Shown here: positions 17,776 to 26,768 of the stretch, piece after piece
Position numbering within the stretch: the stretch's first letter is position 1
How the letters are laid out: each line of letters starts with the position of its first letter
Assembly: GCA_944326135.1 (NCBI GenBank)
Contig: CALVCU010000015.1
Location: 1-64,000, forward strand
DNA length: 64,000 bases
Origin: an uncultured Ligilactobacillus sp.
GTDB lineage: Bacteria > Bacillota > Bacilli > Lactobacillales > Lactobacillaceae
Direction of reading: 5' to 3'
Notes under the pieces: generated by a model
What the model was told of the DNA's origin: nothing
Databases searched by the model: none
What the model saw: the letters and a program-made list of their open reading frames with translations, nothing else
Made by a program: the position numbers and the translations under genes

Positions 17776-17811
17776 GTTCACAAAAATGTCATATTTGACA
17801 CAATTGTGAAC
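17776..17811. promoter_or_regulatory. Nested 36-bp palindrome, probable Rgg operator
   Basis: Outer arms GTTCACAA (17776-17783) and TTGTGAAC (17804-17811) and inner arms TGTCA (17787-17791) and TGACA (17796-17800) share the same centre, 17793.5. It lies between the divergent rgg gene and the peptide-protease operon. Such two-fold symmetry suits a dimeric HTH regulator. Binding is inferred. Confidence 0.65.
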
Positions 17812-17832
17812 ACAAAAGGAGAAAGTAAGCTT

Positions 17833-18717
17833 ATGGATAGTAACTATGGCAAAACAATTGCAAAGATTAGAGTGGAAAAAAATATTCCTGTTCAGGAGTT
17901 ATTGACGGGAATTTGTGGAAGAACAGCATATTCAAATTTTGTTAAAGGAAAAAATAGTACATCAATTGATACTTTTATGAAACTGTTAGATAAATTACAT
18001 GTCAGTTTTACTGAGTTTCAATATATCTCCAATGATTTTGAAATTAATGAGGAGCAAAAATTTATTAATGATTTGCAAAATTGCATCTCTGTTGGAGATA
18101 TAGAAGGACTTTCTGAATTGTTAAAAAGAGTGATTAATAATTGTTATATTTATGAAGATAATGACAAGTATATACATTTGGCTTGTATTACTAAATTGAC
18201 AATAAATAAATTAAAAAATGAATCTTTGAATCAAGAAGCTAAAAAGATAATCATGAAGTATTTGATAGAGTGTGAAACATGGACGCATTATGAAATTATG
18301 ATATTTAATAATGCTATGTTTATATTTTCTGCTGATCAAATAAGAGCTTTTCAAACAAAAGTAGTTCATAACATTGAAAGATACCAAAGTTTGAGAGTAT
18401 ATGGGAATGAAAGTTTTAGAGTATTACTTAATATTTTGATGATTTTTATAGATAATAAAGCGTATAAAGATATCAGAATAACTGGGGGATTAATTGATAA
18501 TTATCAATTAAAGGAAGATATGTTATTCGAAAAAAATCTAAAATTATATTTTTCTGGAGTGATTAATTTAATTGAGGGAAGAGATGTTAGAGGATTAGAG
18601 GAGATCCAAAAAGCACTCAATATTTTTAAAATGCTAAATGCTAAAAACTATGAAAAGAATCTAAAAAAATATATAGAATATATAATCAAAAAGTACGATT
18701 TGGAAATTAAATTATAA
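17833..18717 (+). CDS. Rgg/RopB-family peptide-responsive transcriptional regulator
   Basis: A 294-residue regulator: N-terminal HTH_XRE domain (residues 5-62, TIAKIRVEKNIPVQELLTGI then GRTAYSNFVKGKNSTSIDTF) followed by a helical, TPR-like peptide-binding domain of about 220 residues as in Rgg, GadR, MutR and RopB. ATG at 17833 fits AAGGAG at 17816-17821; the in-frame start at 17806 lies before the ribosome site. It is divergent from the 8-residue peptide and subtilase, and 51 bp upstream of the M60 protease gene in the same direction with no terminator between, so both secreted proteases may belong to its regulon. Confidence 0.87.
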   Translation: MDSNYGKTIAKIRVEKNIPVQELLTGICGRTAYSNFVKGKNSTSIDTFMKLLDKLHVSFTEFQYISNDFEINEEQKFINDLQNCISVGDIEGLSELLKRVINNCYIYEDNDKYIHLACITKLTINKLKNESLNQEAKKIIMKYLIECETWTHYEIMIFNNAMFIFSADQIRAFQTKVVHNIERYQSLRVYGNESFRVLLNILMIFIDNKAYKDIRITGGLIDNYQLKEDMLFEKNLKLYFSGVINLIEGRDVRGLEEIQKALNIFKMLNAKNYEKNLKKYIEYIIKKYDLEIKL

Positions 18718-18768
18718 GTGATAAAATAAAATTGTTAAAAGGACTAACTAATTAAGGAGTAAGTGAAT

Positions 18769-21700
18769 ATGAAAAAAATGAGTAAGTCAAATTCTGGTAG
18801 TATGTGGGAAAAGTCTCTCTATTCGACGATTTTAGGTTTTTCTTTATTAGGAGGGGGATATGGACAGATCCATGCTGATAATCTTAACAAGAATGCCAGT
18901 GATTTAATGTCATCGAGTTCACAGACTTTGTCAATATATTCAAATCAAAAATCAAGTTCTGCTGAAATGTCTAGTGTTAAAACTAGTTCGAAGGTAGTCA
19001 GTTCAAGCAATATAAACGCGTCATCAAAAATATCTAATTCTAGTATTAACAGTAAATCATCTATTTCAAAACAAAAGAGTAGCTCGAGCTCAGTAGTTTC
19101 AAGCAATAAAAATATAATTGCGGAACAATCAAGCGGATATAGAAGTCAGAGTACAAGTAAAAAAGTCTCATCTTCTAGCAGTGCAGTATCTACTAAACCA
19201 GTGATTGATCATCATTCAAGTTCAAATAATAGTAGTCAAGCTTCACATGATGACTATACTTCAACAGAAAAAAAGGTAGTCAGTTCAGTTGATAAGCTTT
19301 TTAAAGATGGTACTCACACTCAATTGGCAGAAGATGTAAATAAGCAATTATTGGATAAAACTAAAAAAAGTTTGGAATTAATCAATTCTAATACTGTGTT
19401 ATATAACGAAGAATCAAACTTAGTAAAAAAAGCAGAGGAAATGCTATATGACTGGCAATTAAATGGCTTAGGTGAAAATAAGTTTGGAGATATTAGTTTT
19501 CATAATGATGGATCTAATGAACTTATTATAAATATTAATGGTACACCGCATGTATATTATCAGGGGAAAGATTATGCCGAGATAGATATTACAACCGCTG
19601 ATGGTAGTGAAAAATATCGTCAAAACTTTATTGGTGATCAGAATTATAAAATTTCTCAAACAATATCCTTAAATAATGGAGATATTATCCATATTTATCA
19701 TGCGGAGCCAACTCGCTTAATTGTTAATAAAACAGAACTAAAAGATGATTTACTCAATTCAAAAGATTTTTATTATCAATTTGAAAATGGACAATTAAAA
19801 AATATAACCGATTATACTGTTTTGAAAAATGAAATAAATGCACTATTTGAAACAAATTCAAATAATACTAAATTAGCAGTGGGTATTACCCAAGATAGTA
19901 TAGATGAATTGTCAAAGAACCTTTCTTCAGTTTCCAAAAACTTAACTAAAGAACAAATAAATGAATTGAAAAATCTACTTTCAATTTCACAAGGATTATT
20001 AAATTCTGCGAAAAAGAGTGGAGTAATAAATAATAATGAGATTCATAAAAAAGACCTTTATAATTTGAATACACAAAGTATTAAGCAAACTGAAGCTGAA
20101 GGTCGTAGAATGGGGACACACCATGATAGACAGAATCTAGGAATAATTTTAACTAAGGGTTCATCACTTAATATTAGACAGATTAATGAGAACTTTAAGG
20201 GTAAATTAAAGATTAAATTATTAGGGGATGACGGCAAAAATGAGCTATCTGCAACAATTGTTAATTCTAAAGATGATTGGACTACTATAACTGCGGAAAA
20301 AGCAGATTTAGCTGTTTTTGTTGATACTCCATGGGATACAGACGGACAAGCTACTGTAGAATATGAAGTTATTTCAGGAACAGCAAAAGAGTTGCCAGAT
20401 TTTACATATAATCAAGATCAAGCAGCTTTCATAAAACAATGGAATGATACTCAAGCAGCCTACGCAATAATTGAAGGTTATAACATTCAACTTTTAGCAC
20501 CAATCAAAGATATTAAATTAATTCAAGATACAGATTTAAATCAATTATTAAAAGATTATGATGAGAAATTATTCCCTCTTTATGATTCTTTAACAGGAAT
20601 AGATCCAAATAAGAGTTACTCTGATCATATCCAAGGACGATATTTTGTAAAAGCTAATAAAGATGGAGTGGGTTCAGCATATTATGGTTATGAGCATACA
20701 GCGAATAATGGAGATACAATTAAGCCATACTTATCAATGAACTGGCTTCCTTGGCATGAAATAGGGCACGGATATGAATTTAGTACAAAGGATATTACTT
20801 TGACGGATGTATTTAATAATGTTTACTGTACATTATTTGAAAGTAAATACACTGATGATTTTAAGAATCAAAAAGGTTGGATTTGGGGCAATCATAAAGC
20901 TGAATCAATTAAAAAGACAATTGATCAAATCCAAAATGGAAGTTCCTATTCTAAAGGATTAGGGTACGATTCACGTTTGATTATTTTATATAACTTATTA
21001 AGCTATGATAATGCGAATGTCATGATTCGGTTAAATGAGCTTAATCGTGAATTTGCAGTAAATAAGAGTCAATTTGCAGGACAGTTTGGTACAGTCATAG
21101 CGATTGTATATGCTAAATACTATAATTTAAACGTAATTCCATACTTAAATTGGGTTGGGATTCCTGTAAATGGCATAGTTGCAAATGAAATTGAACAGCA
21201 ACATTATTCAATTATTAATTCTTTATGTAATATGGTTTCTGAAGATCAGATCACTACCGCTGCTAATAAATTAGGATGGAATTTGGAAGATAATACAACA
21301 TTAGATAATTCCATGGCATTAGTAACTGATAGTCAATTGAATAACAAGACAAATAAATGCAATATTACAGTAAATATTCAAGATGTATCTAAAATAAAGA
21401 ATCGCTACCTTACAGTTTATGATGGCAAAAAGGTAATTAAAAAAGTACGAATTACAAAGTCAAATCTAAGTTTAGGTAATCTTCCAATGGGAATGTATAC
21501 ATTAGTTATTAGTGGAAATGATGGTTGGACATTTACCGATCCATATTTGAAAGTAACTAGCGATGGTACTGTAAACTTGAATGCGATTAATAATTATGTT
21601 TTGTCTGATGTTAAAAATATTTTCCAAGATGATACTTTTACAAAGGTCAAGGATGGTACAACTCATCAACAAATAGAAGATTTAAAGAAGAAAATTGAAA

Positions 21701-22134
21701 GTTTAACAAATGAAAAGCAACGTAAATATAATGAACAATTGTTAGACAAAGCTGCTGCTATGATTGATGAAATTGATATATCTGGTCCAATTTCAAAAGT
21801 AGCAACACTTACATACAATAATGACAAAATGTTGCATATAAAATATTACGGCGGACAACCTCATTACTTGTTTAAAGGGAAAAAATATATAGAAATTAAG
21901 GTAGTAAATCCTAATGGACAAGTTGTATATGACACAGCTATTAATGGTGATCAAAATTATAAGGCTCAGGATGTAGATGTTCCTTTGGAATCAGGAAGCA
22001 AAATTATTGTTTATGATGTTGAAGGAAATAGTAATAGATATTCAGTTTCAGACTCACGACTTAAACCAGAAGCAAGCAAAACTTATGAATATGAAGTGGG
22101 TGCTGATGGAAAATTGAATTGTGTTAACTCTTAA
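18769..22134 (+). CDS. Secreted M60-family (enhancin-like) metalloprotease with two putative mucin-binding modules
   Basis: A 1121-residue protein; ATG at 18769 with AAGGAG 9 nt upstream. A signal peptide ends near residue 36 (QIHAD). A serine-rich stretch follows to about 165. A module of about 150 residues (LYDWQLNGLGENKFGDISFH through GTPHVYYQGKDYAEIDI and FIGDQNYKI) recurs at the C-terminus (YYGGQPHYLFKGKKYIEIKV ... INGDQNYKA) and resembles the mucin/carbohydrate-binding domain found in enhancin-like proteins. Between them lies the M60 domain with the zinc motif HEIGH (about residue 663) and a later Glu (VYCTLFE). M60 enzymes cleave mucin-type glycoproteins. There is no wall anchor, so it is probably released. 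It follows rgg directly. Confidence 0.88.
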   Translation: MKKMSKSNSGSMWEKSLYSTILGFSLLGGGYGQIHADNLNKNASDLMSSSSQTLSIYSNQKSSSAEMSSVKTSSKVVSSSNINASSKISNSSINSKSSISKQKSSSSSVVSSNKNIIAEQSSGYRSQSTSKKVSSSSSAVSTKPVIDHHSSSNNSSQASHDDYTSTEKKVVSSVDKLFKDGTHTQLAEDVNKQLLDKTKKSLELINSNTVLYNEESNLVKKAEEMLYDWQLNGLGENKFGDISFHNDGSNELIININGTPHVYYQGKDYAEIDITTADGSEKYRQNFIGDQNYKISQTISLNNGDIIHIYHAEPTRLIVNKTELKDDLLNSKDFYYQFENGQLKNITDYTVLKNEINALFETNSNNTKLAVGITQDSIDELSKNLSSVSKNLTKEQINELKNLLSISQGLLNSAKKSGVINNNEIHKKDLYNLNTQSIKQTEAEGRRMGTHHDRQNLGIILTKGSSLNIRQINENFKGKLKIKLLGDDGKNELSATIVNSKDDWTTITAEKADLAVFVDTPWDTDGQATVEYEVISGTAKELPDFTYNQDQAAFIKQWNDTQAAYAIIEGYNIQLLAPIKDIKLIQDTDLNQLLKDYDEKLFPLYDSLTGIDPNKSYSDHIQGRYFVKANKDGVGSAYYGYEHTANNGDTIKPYLSMNWLPWHEIGHGYEFSTKDITLTDVFNNVYCTLFESKYTDDFKNQKGWIWGNHKAESIKKTIDQIQNGSSYSKGLGYDSRLIILYNLLSYDNANVMIRLNELNREFAVNKSQFAGQFGTVIAIVYAKYYNLNVIPYLNWVGIPVNGIVANEIEQQHYSIINSLCNMVSEDQITTAANKLGWNLEDNTTLDNSMALVTDSQLNNKTNKCNITVNIQDVSKIKNRYLTVYDGKKVIKKVRITKSNLSLGNLPMGMYTLVISGNDGWTFTDPYLKVTSDGTVNLNAINNYVLSDVKNIFQDDTFTKVKDGTTHQQIEDLKKKIESLTNEKQRKYNEQLLDKAAAMIDEIDISGPISKVATLTYNNDKMLHIKYYGGQPHYLFKGKKYIEIKVVNPNGQVVYDTAINGDQNYKAQDVDVPLESGSKIIVYDVEGNSNRYSVSDSRLKPEASKTYEYEVGADGKLNCVNS

Positions 22135-22153
22135 TTAAGTAATTTAGAGACTA

Positions 22154-22189
22154 AATAACCCCATAGTTATTAACTATGGGGTTATTTTT
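22154..22189. terminator. Terminator after the M60 gene
   Basis: AATAACCCCATAGTTA pairs with TAACTATGGGGTTATT as one long stem, followed by T residues on the plus strand. It lies between convergent genes and can serve both. Confidence 0.88.
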
Positions 22190-22200
22190 GATTCTTTATA

Positions 22201-23643
22201 TTAATTTCTTTGTCTTTTTCTTTCGATTTTTGCTAGTAATGGGAAGATTAATCCTAAACCAAACAGAACTACTACAGTAAAGATATTCATTAGTAATTGA
22301 CTATTCCATGCACTTGTTCCAAATGGGACTTCTTGTGGTAAAAATGCCATAACAGCACAAGTGAAAGATAGGATTAAACAGAACCAACCTACCATTAGTG
22401 AGCGCGTTCGATTTTTTATAAATATAAAACCTGAATTAAATTCTTCCTGATGAAGTCGAACCATAATAAATGCAACAAAAAGGAAACAGTTTTTAAATGG
22501 ATTTACGATACCATTAAGATTTAATAACCAGTTAAATACACTGTTGATATCTGGTAAAGTCCCACTCATTAGCAGTAAGAATAAACAAACTCCAGAAGTT
22601 AAATAATAACTATGAATTGGACGTCCATTTTTATCTTTTTTAAGCATCCATTTTGGCATGTATTTTTCGTCTGTATCACCAGCTAAGACCCAACTTACAG
22701 CATCTAAAAATACGGCTAATTGAGCAAACATATATAGCGATTGGACAACAGCAAAAATGTACATTAATACTTTTCCTAATCCCATTCGTTGACCTAGTAA
22801 TTGAAATGCATAATACGATCCATTCATTTTTAAGTCATGAGGAAGATGATTGGCATTAAAGAACATTGATAATGCTAATGTTCCAAGGACAGTCAAGCAT
22901 GATGTTAAGATTGCTAGTAAAATCATTGCTTTAGGTAATTCTCGATTGGGGTTTCGTAACTTTGAAATGTATGGAACGGCAACTTCTGCACCTGAAGCAG
23001 CAAACATTAGTAATCCGGTTGATGACCAATATTTTGCATCAAATGAAGGGATAAATGCTTTTAGGTTGAATGGATGCGTGGCAATCTTTGCGCCGTGAAG
23101 AATGGCCCATCCAGTCATCCCTACAAAAAGCATGGTCATTAAAAACATTGATAGAGCAGCGATTGCTGAAATTATTTCTAGGGAATTTTTGATTAGGTTT
23201 TGTCCTAAAATGAATACGAAAATAATCGCAAAAGTTAATAATCCAAACATTGTATTGGACATTAATGAGTTAAGAGAAGAGTTTCCGAGAAGAATCCAAC
23301 TTATAGAGACGACAGCTGAGTTGGCTACATCAACAATGTATGGCATACACGATGCCCAAAAAATCCATGCGGTACAATAGCCTAAAAAATTACTATGGGT
23401 ACTACGACGTATCCATGAAGCTAATCCTCCATCTTGTTCATCGTCAAACGTTGATCCTAATTGTGCGACTACTAATTCATATGGTAAAGCAAATAAAATA
23501 ATGATTAGAACCCAATTGAATACAACTGAAAGGCCTTGGTTTTGGAGAGGATATAAAATATCATCAAAACCTACAATTACAACGAAATCTAAAAAAGCCA
23601 GTACTGGCCAAGGCATTTTAGTACGTTCCTTAAATATATCCAA
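22201..23643 (-). CDS. APC-superfamily amino acid permease
   Basis: A 480-residue, 12-segment transporter. The first helix holds LAFLDFVVIVGFDDILYPL, the position of the APC substrate-binding bend. Later landmarks are ELVVAQLGSTFDDEQDGGLA and FAASGAEVAVPYISKLRNPN, the helix-6 region typical of glutamate/GABA and polyamine-type APC members. Start is TTG at 23643: AAGGAG lies 9 nt upstream and no ATG fits. It is transcribed alone. The substrate is not evident. Confidence 0.85.
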   Translation of the reverse strand: MDIFKERTKMPWPVLAFLDFVVIVGFDDILYPLQNQGLSVVFNWVLIIILFALPYELVVAQLGSTFDDEQDGGLASWIRRSTHSNFLGYCTAWIFWASCMPYIVDVANSAVVSISWILLGNSSLNSLMSNTMFGLLTFAIIFVFILGQNLIKNSLEIISAIAALSMFLMTMLFVGMTGWAILHGAKIATHPFNLKAFIPSFDAKYWSSTGLLMFAASGAEVAVPYISKLRNPNRELPKAMILLAILTSCLTVLGTLALSMFFNANHLPHDLKMNGSYYAFQLLGQRMGLGKVLMYIFAVVQSLYMFAQLAVFLDAVSWVLAGDTDEKYMPKWMLKKDKNGRPIHSYYLTSGVCLFLLLMSGTLPDINSVFNWLLNLNGIVNPFKNCFLFVAFIMVRLHQEEFNSGFIFIKNRTRSLMVGWFCLILSFTCAVMAFLPQEVPFGTSAWNSQLLMNIFTVVVLFGLGLIFPLLAKIERKRQRN

Positions 23644-23720
23644 AATGACACACTCCTTTTTAGTTCATTCTAAGGCCATTTTATAAAAAAATTTTAAGTA
23701 TAACAATAGAAAATAAATTA

Positions 23721-23967
23721 TTAAATTAATTTACGTGAAAAAAGAAACAGTACTTCTAAGTTTTTAAGCTCTTTTAAATTTTCCTTGATAAATTTCTTTG
23801 CGTGATATCTAGTCAAAAATAATTTAGTATGTGTATTATCATTGCGATAACTATTAACATCTTTAATTTGTTGTAGTGTACGCCAACAAACATGAATATC
23901 GTCCTTGTTAAAATGACTCCATTCAGAGTATATTGTATGATCATCTTTTTTTGCTATTACAAACATT
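23721..23967 (-). CDS. Hypothetical protein, 81 residues
   Basis: Small basic protein beginning MFVIAKKDDHTIYSEWSHFN, with the ATG at 23967 chosen because AGGTGA lies 7-10 nt upstream; a longer version from 23987 lacks a ribosome site. No signal, membrane segment or recognised domain. Tryptophan and His/Lys-rich segments suggest a soluble fold. A hairpin with T run lies about 30 bp before the start, which may attenuate its expression. Confidence 0.5.
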
Positions 23968-23997
23968 AATTCTTCACCTATAACCAATAAAATTAAT

Positions 23998-24030
23998 AAA
24001 AAAACTCTTATCGCAAAATTGCAATGAGAG
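23998..24030 (-). terminator. Terminator-like hairpin in the leader of the 81-residue protein
   Basis: CTCTTATCGCAA (24005-24016) and TTGCAATGAGAG (24019-24030) form a 12-bp stem with one mismatch. On the minus strand seven T residues follow. It is upstream, not downstream, of the leftward small gene, so it is either an attenuator or the end of a short leftward RNA starting near a TATAAT box at about 24054. Confidence 0.5.
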
Positions 24031-24392
24031 CATTAAAGAGTAGTGATTGTGTAATTATAATATCACACTTATTTTATTTATACTAAATTTGTAATAATAA
24101 GAAAAAAGCGATAATATCAATATTCTTATCGTTATCCATATCAAAATAAATTTATTTTTAAATAATAATTAATGAATACATATTATAATCGTTACTTTAT
24201 CGTATCCTTTTTTAATTGTTTTTTTGCTTTTGTAGCTTTGATGATGAATTTATTCAGGATTATAAAGGAAATGAATTAAGTATAAAATTATATTAATTCG
24301 ATGACAAAGATACTATAATGGTAAAAAGTTAATACTAATTAGAATGGTATAGCTGAATTATTAAGGGGAATAGGTTATTTTAAAAATTATAT
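24031..24392. other. AT-rich gap with divergent promoters
   Basis: About 360 bp without an ORF. On the plus strand TTGATG, 17 bp, TATAAA near 24238-24266 is a plausible promoter for the GT-C gene, leaving a leader of some 120 bases. Nothing else could be assigned. Confidence 0.4.
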
Positions 24393-26315
24393 ATGATGAA
24401 AAAAATTATTTTATTTTTTAACAGTTTATTAGCAATTTGTTTGATCATTGGTATTTGGTCAAATTTTTTTTATCCGCAAAACCTTATTCAATCAACATTT
24501 ATTGTCATATTGATTATTGGAATTTATATTTTAAAAAATAATGTAAACTTTTCAAAAATAAGAAATTATATTAAAAAGAATGCTTCTAAAATAATAAAGA
24601 CGTTATTTTTATTAATGATTATTTTCCAGGTTATAGTGCTGATTAATTTTAAGATGACGATTTATCATGATCCATTTAGAGTTATATATCAAGCGGATTT
24701 ATTAAGTCATGATCATATAGATTGGGATTATAATAGTTACTTTAGTTATGCACCTAATAATGTAGTACTATCGGTATTATTATCGGTTTGGCTAAAACTA
24801 ACTCAATTGGTAAGTATTCCAACCAATATTGCGATTAATGTTTTAACGATAACTATCTTAGATATAACGATTTTTATGACGTTAAAAATTATTCGACTAG
24901 TTACATCTAATTCTTTATTTCAAGTTGGAGTAATGCTATTCTTTTGGGCTACGCCATTAGCTTATACATATTTATTGCAAGTCTTTTATTCTGATGGCAT
25001 TCTTTTATTTTGTTTTGTAAATTTAATATACTTACTGCTTAATTGGAAAAATGTTTCACATTACATTAAGTGGATATATGGTTTCTTATTAACGATAATT
25101 GCTGCATTAGGAATGATAATCAAGCCTAATTTTATTGTGATTGAAATTGCTTTGTTTTTAATTGTTATATTAAAAAAAGTAAACGGCAGAGGCTCATTAA
25201 TAGTGCCATTTATTTGTGTTACTGTAGGATTATGTTTGACACCGATAATTAATAAGGAAATAGAAACAGCAGTTGGTTATTCACCAGATACACAGTATAA
25301 ATTGCCTATTAGCAATTGGATTTATATGGGCTTGAATGAAAAGACATCAGGAACATATTCTTATGAAGATATCGAAAAATTAGAAGATGTAGAGTATAAG
25401 AGTAGGACATCTGAATCATTTGATTTAATAAAAGAAAGAGTTAATAAATTAGGCTTTTTTGGCTTGTTTCAACAGTGGATTAGTAAAATGGAAATTTTAG
25501 AGAATTTTGGAACAATTCAGAATGCTTATATTGGTGGGACGTATTCAGCGCCAACTTGGTTTTTAAGGTATAAAAAATTTATTTCAGGATTTATATCGGT
25601 TTTAATGCGAACTGCTATTATTATCTTGATGTATCTATTACTTAAAAAGACTCTGTTATTCGATATTAATGATATTTCTAATCGAAATTGGCTGTTTATA
25701 GAATTGACTATATTAGGGTTAATTGGATTTCACACCTTAATCTGGGAAACAGAAAGTCGCTATGGCTTGCCATTAATTTTTTTGTATTTAATATTAGTAT
25801 CATTGCCAATAAAGCAAGTAAAGATGAACCTAAAGAATCGTAAAGGATTATTAGTAACTTCATTTTTGATATTGATATTTTGCGGATATAATTTATTTTT
25901 CAGTCGTCTAAAAGATAATATTGAACTTAATCCCTATGTGATTACAGCACAGAGAAGCCAATTATCAGAAAAATATCAAACTAAAACAGTGAAGTTATCA
26001 CCTAGAGAAAAGATAAGCGAAAAGGTATTTTTGCCAGTAAATGTCTCATATTTTTCAGTATTAATACCAGAAAAAACTAAGTTAGAGGGGCAGCTAATTA
26101 ATACTAAAACCAAGAAAAAATATCCTTTGCAAAAAGAAACGAAGAGTTTAGTTTATGATGGAAAAATAACTAAAGGTTCTTATATTATTCAAATTAAAAA
26201 TGCTAGTAATACAGATCAAATTTGTTGGATTGTATCACCAGCAAGTTATCAGTTATCGGAATATAAAATTCAACATCAAGGAAATAAGTATTTGATTTAT
26301 AAATTTGAAAAATAA
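24393..26315 (+). CDS. GT-C type membrane glycosyltransferase-like protein
   Basis: A 640-residue protein with about 11-12 membrane segments over the first 500 residues and a C-terminal extracellular beta-rich domain of about 130 residues. The first large outer loop holds YHDPFRVIYQADLLSHDHID, where GT-C enzymes (PMT/GT39-like) carry their catalytic acid, and a central segment has SDGILLFCFVNLIYLLLNW. Such enzymes move a sugar from a lipid-linked donor to a wall polymer or protein. The start has only a poor ribosome site. It is a single gene with its own terminator; acceptor unknown. With serine-rich surface proteins nearby, protein glycosylation is a possibility, not shown. Confidence 0.65.
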   Translation: MMKKIILFFNSLLAICLIIGIWSNFFYPQNLIQSTFIVILIIGIYILKNNVNFSKIRNYIKKNASKIIKTLFLLMIIFQVIVLINFKMTIYHDPFRVIYQADLLSHDHIDWDYNSYFSYAPNNVVLSVLLSVWLKLTQLVSIPTNIAINVLTITILDITIFMTLKIIRLVTSNSLFQVGVMLFFWATPLAYTYLLQVFYSDGILLFCFVNLIYLLLNWKNVSHYIKWIYGFLLTIIAALGMIIKPNFIVIEIALFLIVILKKVNGRGSLIVPFICVTVGLCLTPIINKEIETAVGYSPDTQYKLPISNWIYMGLNEKTSGTYSYEDIEKLEDVEYKSRTSESFDLIKERVNKLGFFGLFQQWISKMEILENFGTIQNAYIGGTYSAPTWFLRYKKFISGFISVLMRTAIIILMYLLLKKTLLFDINDISNRNWLFIELTILGLIGFHTLIWETESRYGLPLIFLYLILVSLPIKQVKMNLKNRKGLLVTSFLILIFCGYNLFFSRLKDNIELNPYVITAQRSQLSEKYQTKTVKLSPREKISEKVFLPVNVSYFSVLIPEKTKLEGQLINTKTKKKYPLQKETKSLVYDGKITKGSYIIQIKNASNTDQICWIVSPASYQLSEYKIQHQGNKYLIYKFEK

Positions 26316-26333
26316 TTAGAAAATGAATTAAGC

Positions 26334-26360
26334 AAAAGCCTGCAGTAAGCAGGCTTTTTT
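26334..26360 (+). terminator. Terminator of the GT-C gene
   Basis: AAAAGCCTGC-AGTAA-GCAGGCTTTTTT, a strong stem with T run 19 bases after the stop codon. Confidence 0.9.
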
Positions 26361-26768
26361 GTGTATAAAAAAAGATAAACGTCTATAAAGGCGTTTATCT
26401 CAATACTAGGTATATATAACTGTATAGTTTATAGGGAAATTTTCTAATACAATAAAATATAAAAGTAAGAGTAAAGAAACTCTTAACAAAGATATATTAT
26501 TTTTTTAGAAATGTTTAATTATATATACAATACGATTTTATGATTATATATTTTGTGAGTCAATAAAAAATATGCATAAATTCGCTGTTTTTGATAATTA
26601 TTTTGTTTAATTTTTGATTTTTATCGTAATTAGTAAGTGATTTTAACTTTGAAGGGGAAAATTGTTAATATTTTAATTTTGATCATTTTTACAAATTAAA
26701 TGTTTTACTTTCCGTAATTTATGATATATTAATATTGTTAACAATTTTATAAAAAAGGAGTGCTACAA
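26361..26768. other. 408-bp gap upstream of the first adhesin
   Basis: Contains a second hairpin AGATAAACG/CGTTTATCT (26373-26381 with 26392-26400) just after the GT-C terminator, then very AT-rich sequence. A TGATATATT extended -10-like box near 26721-26730 probably starts the adhesin transcript; a TTGTTAACAA palindrome follows it. No ORF supported. Confidence 0.45.

Noticed and set aside
17795..17800. TTGACA inside the nested palindrome as -35 box of rgg
   Set aside because: No -10 sequence lies 16-19 bp downstream; that position is the ribosome site of rgg.
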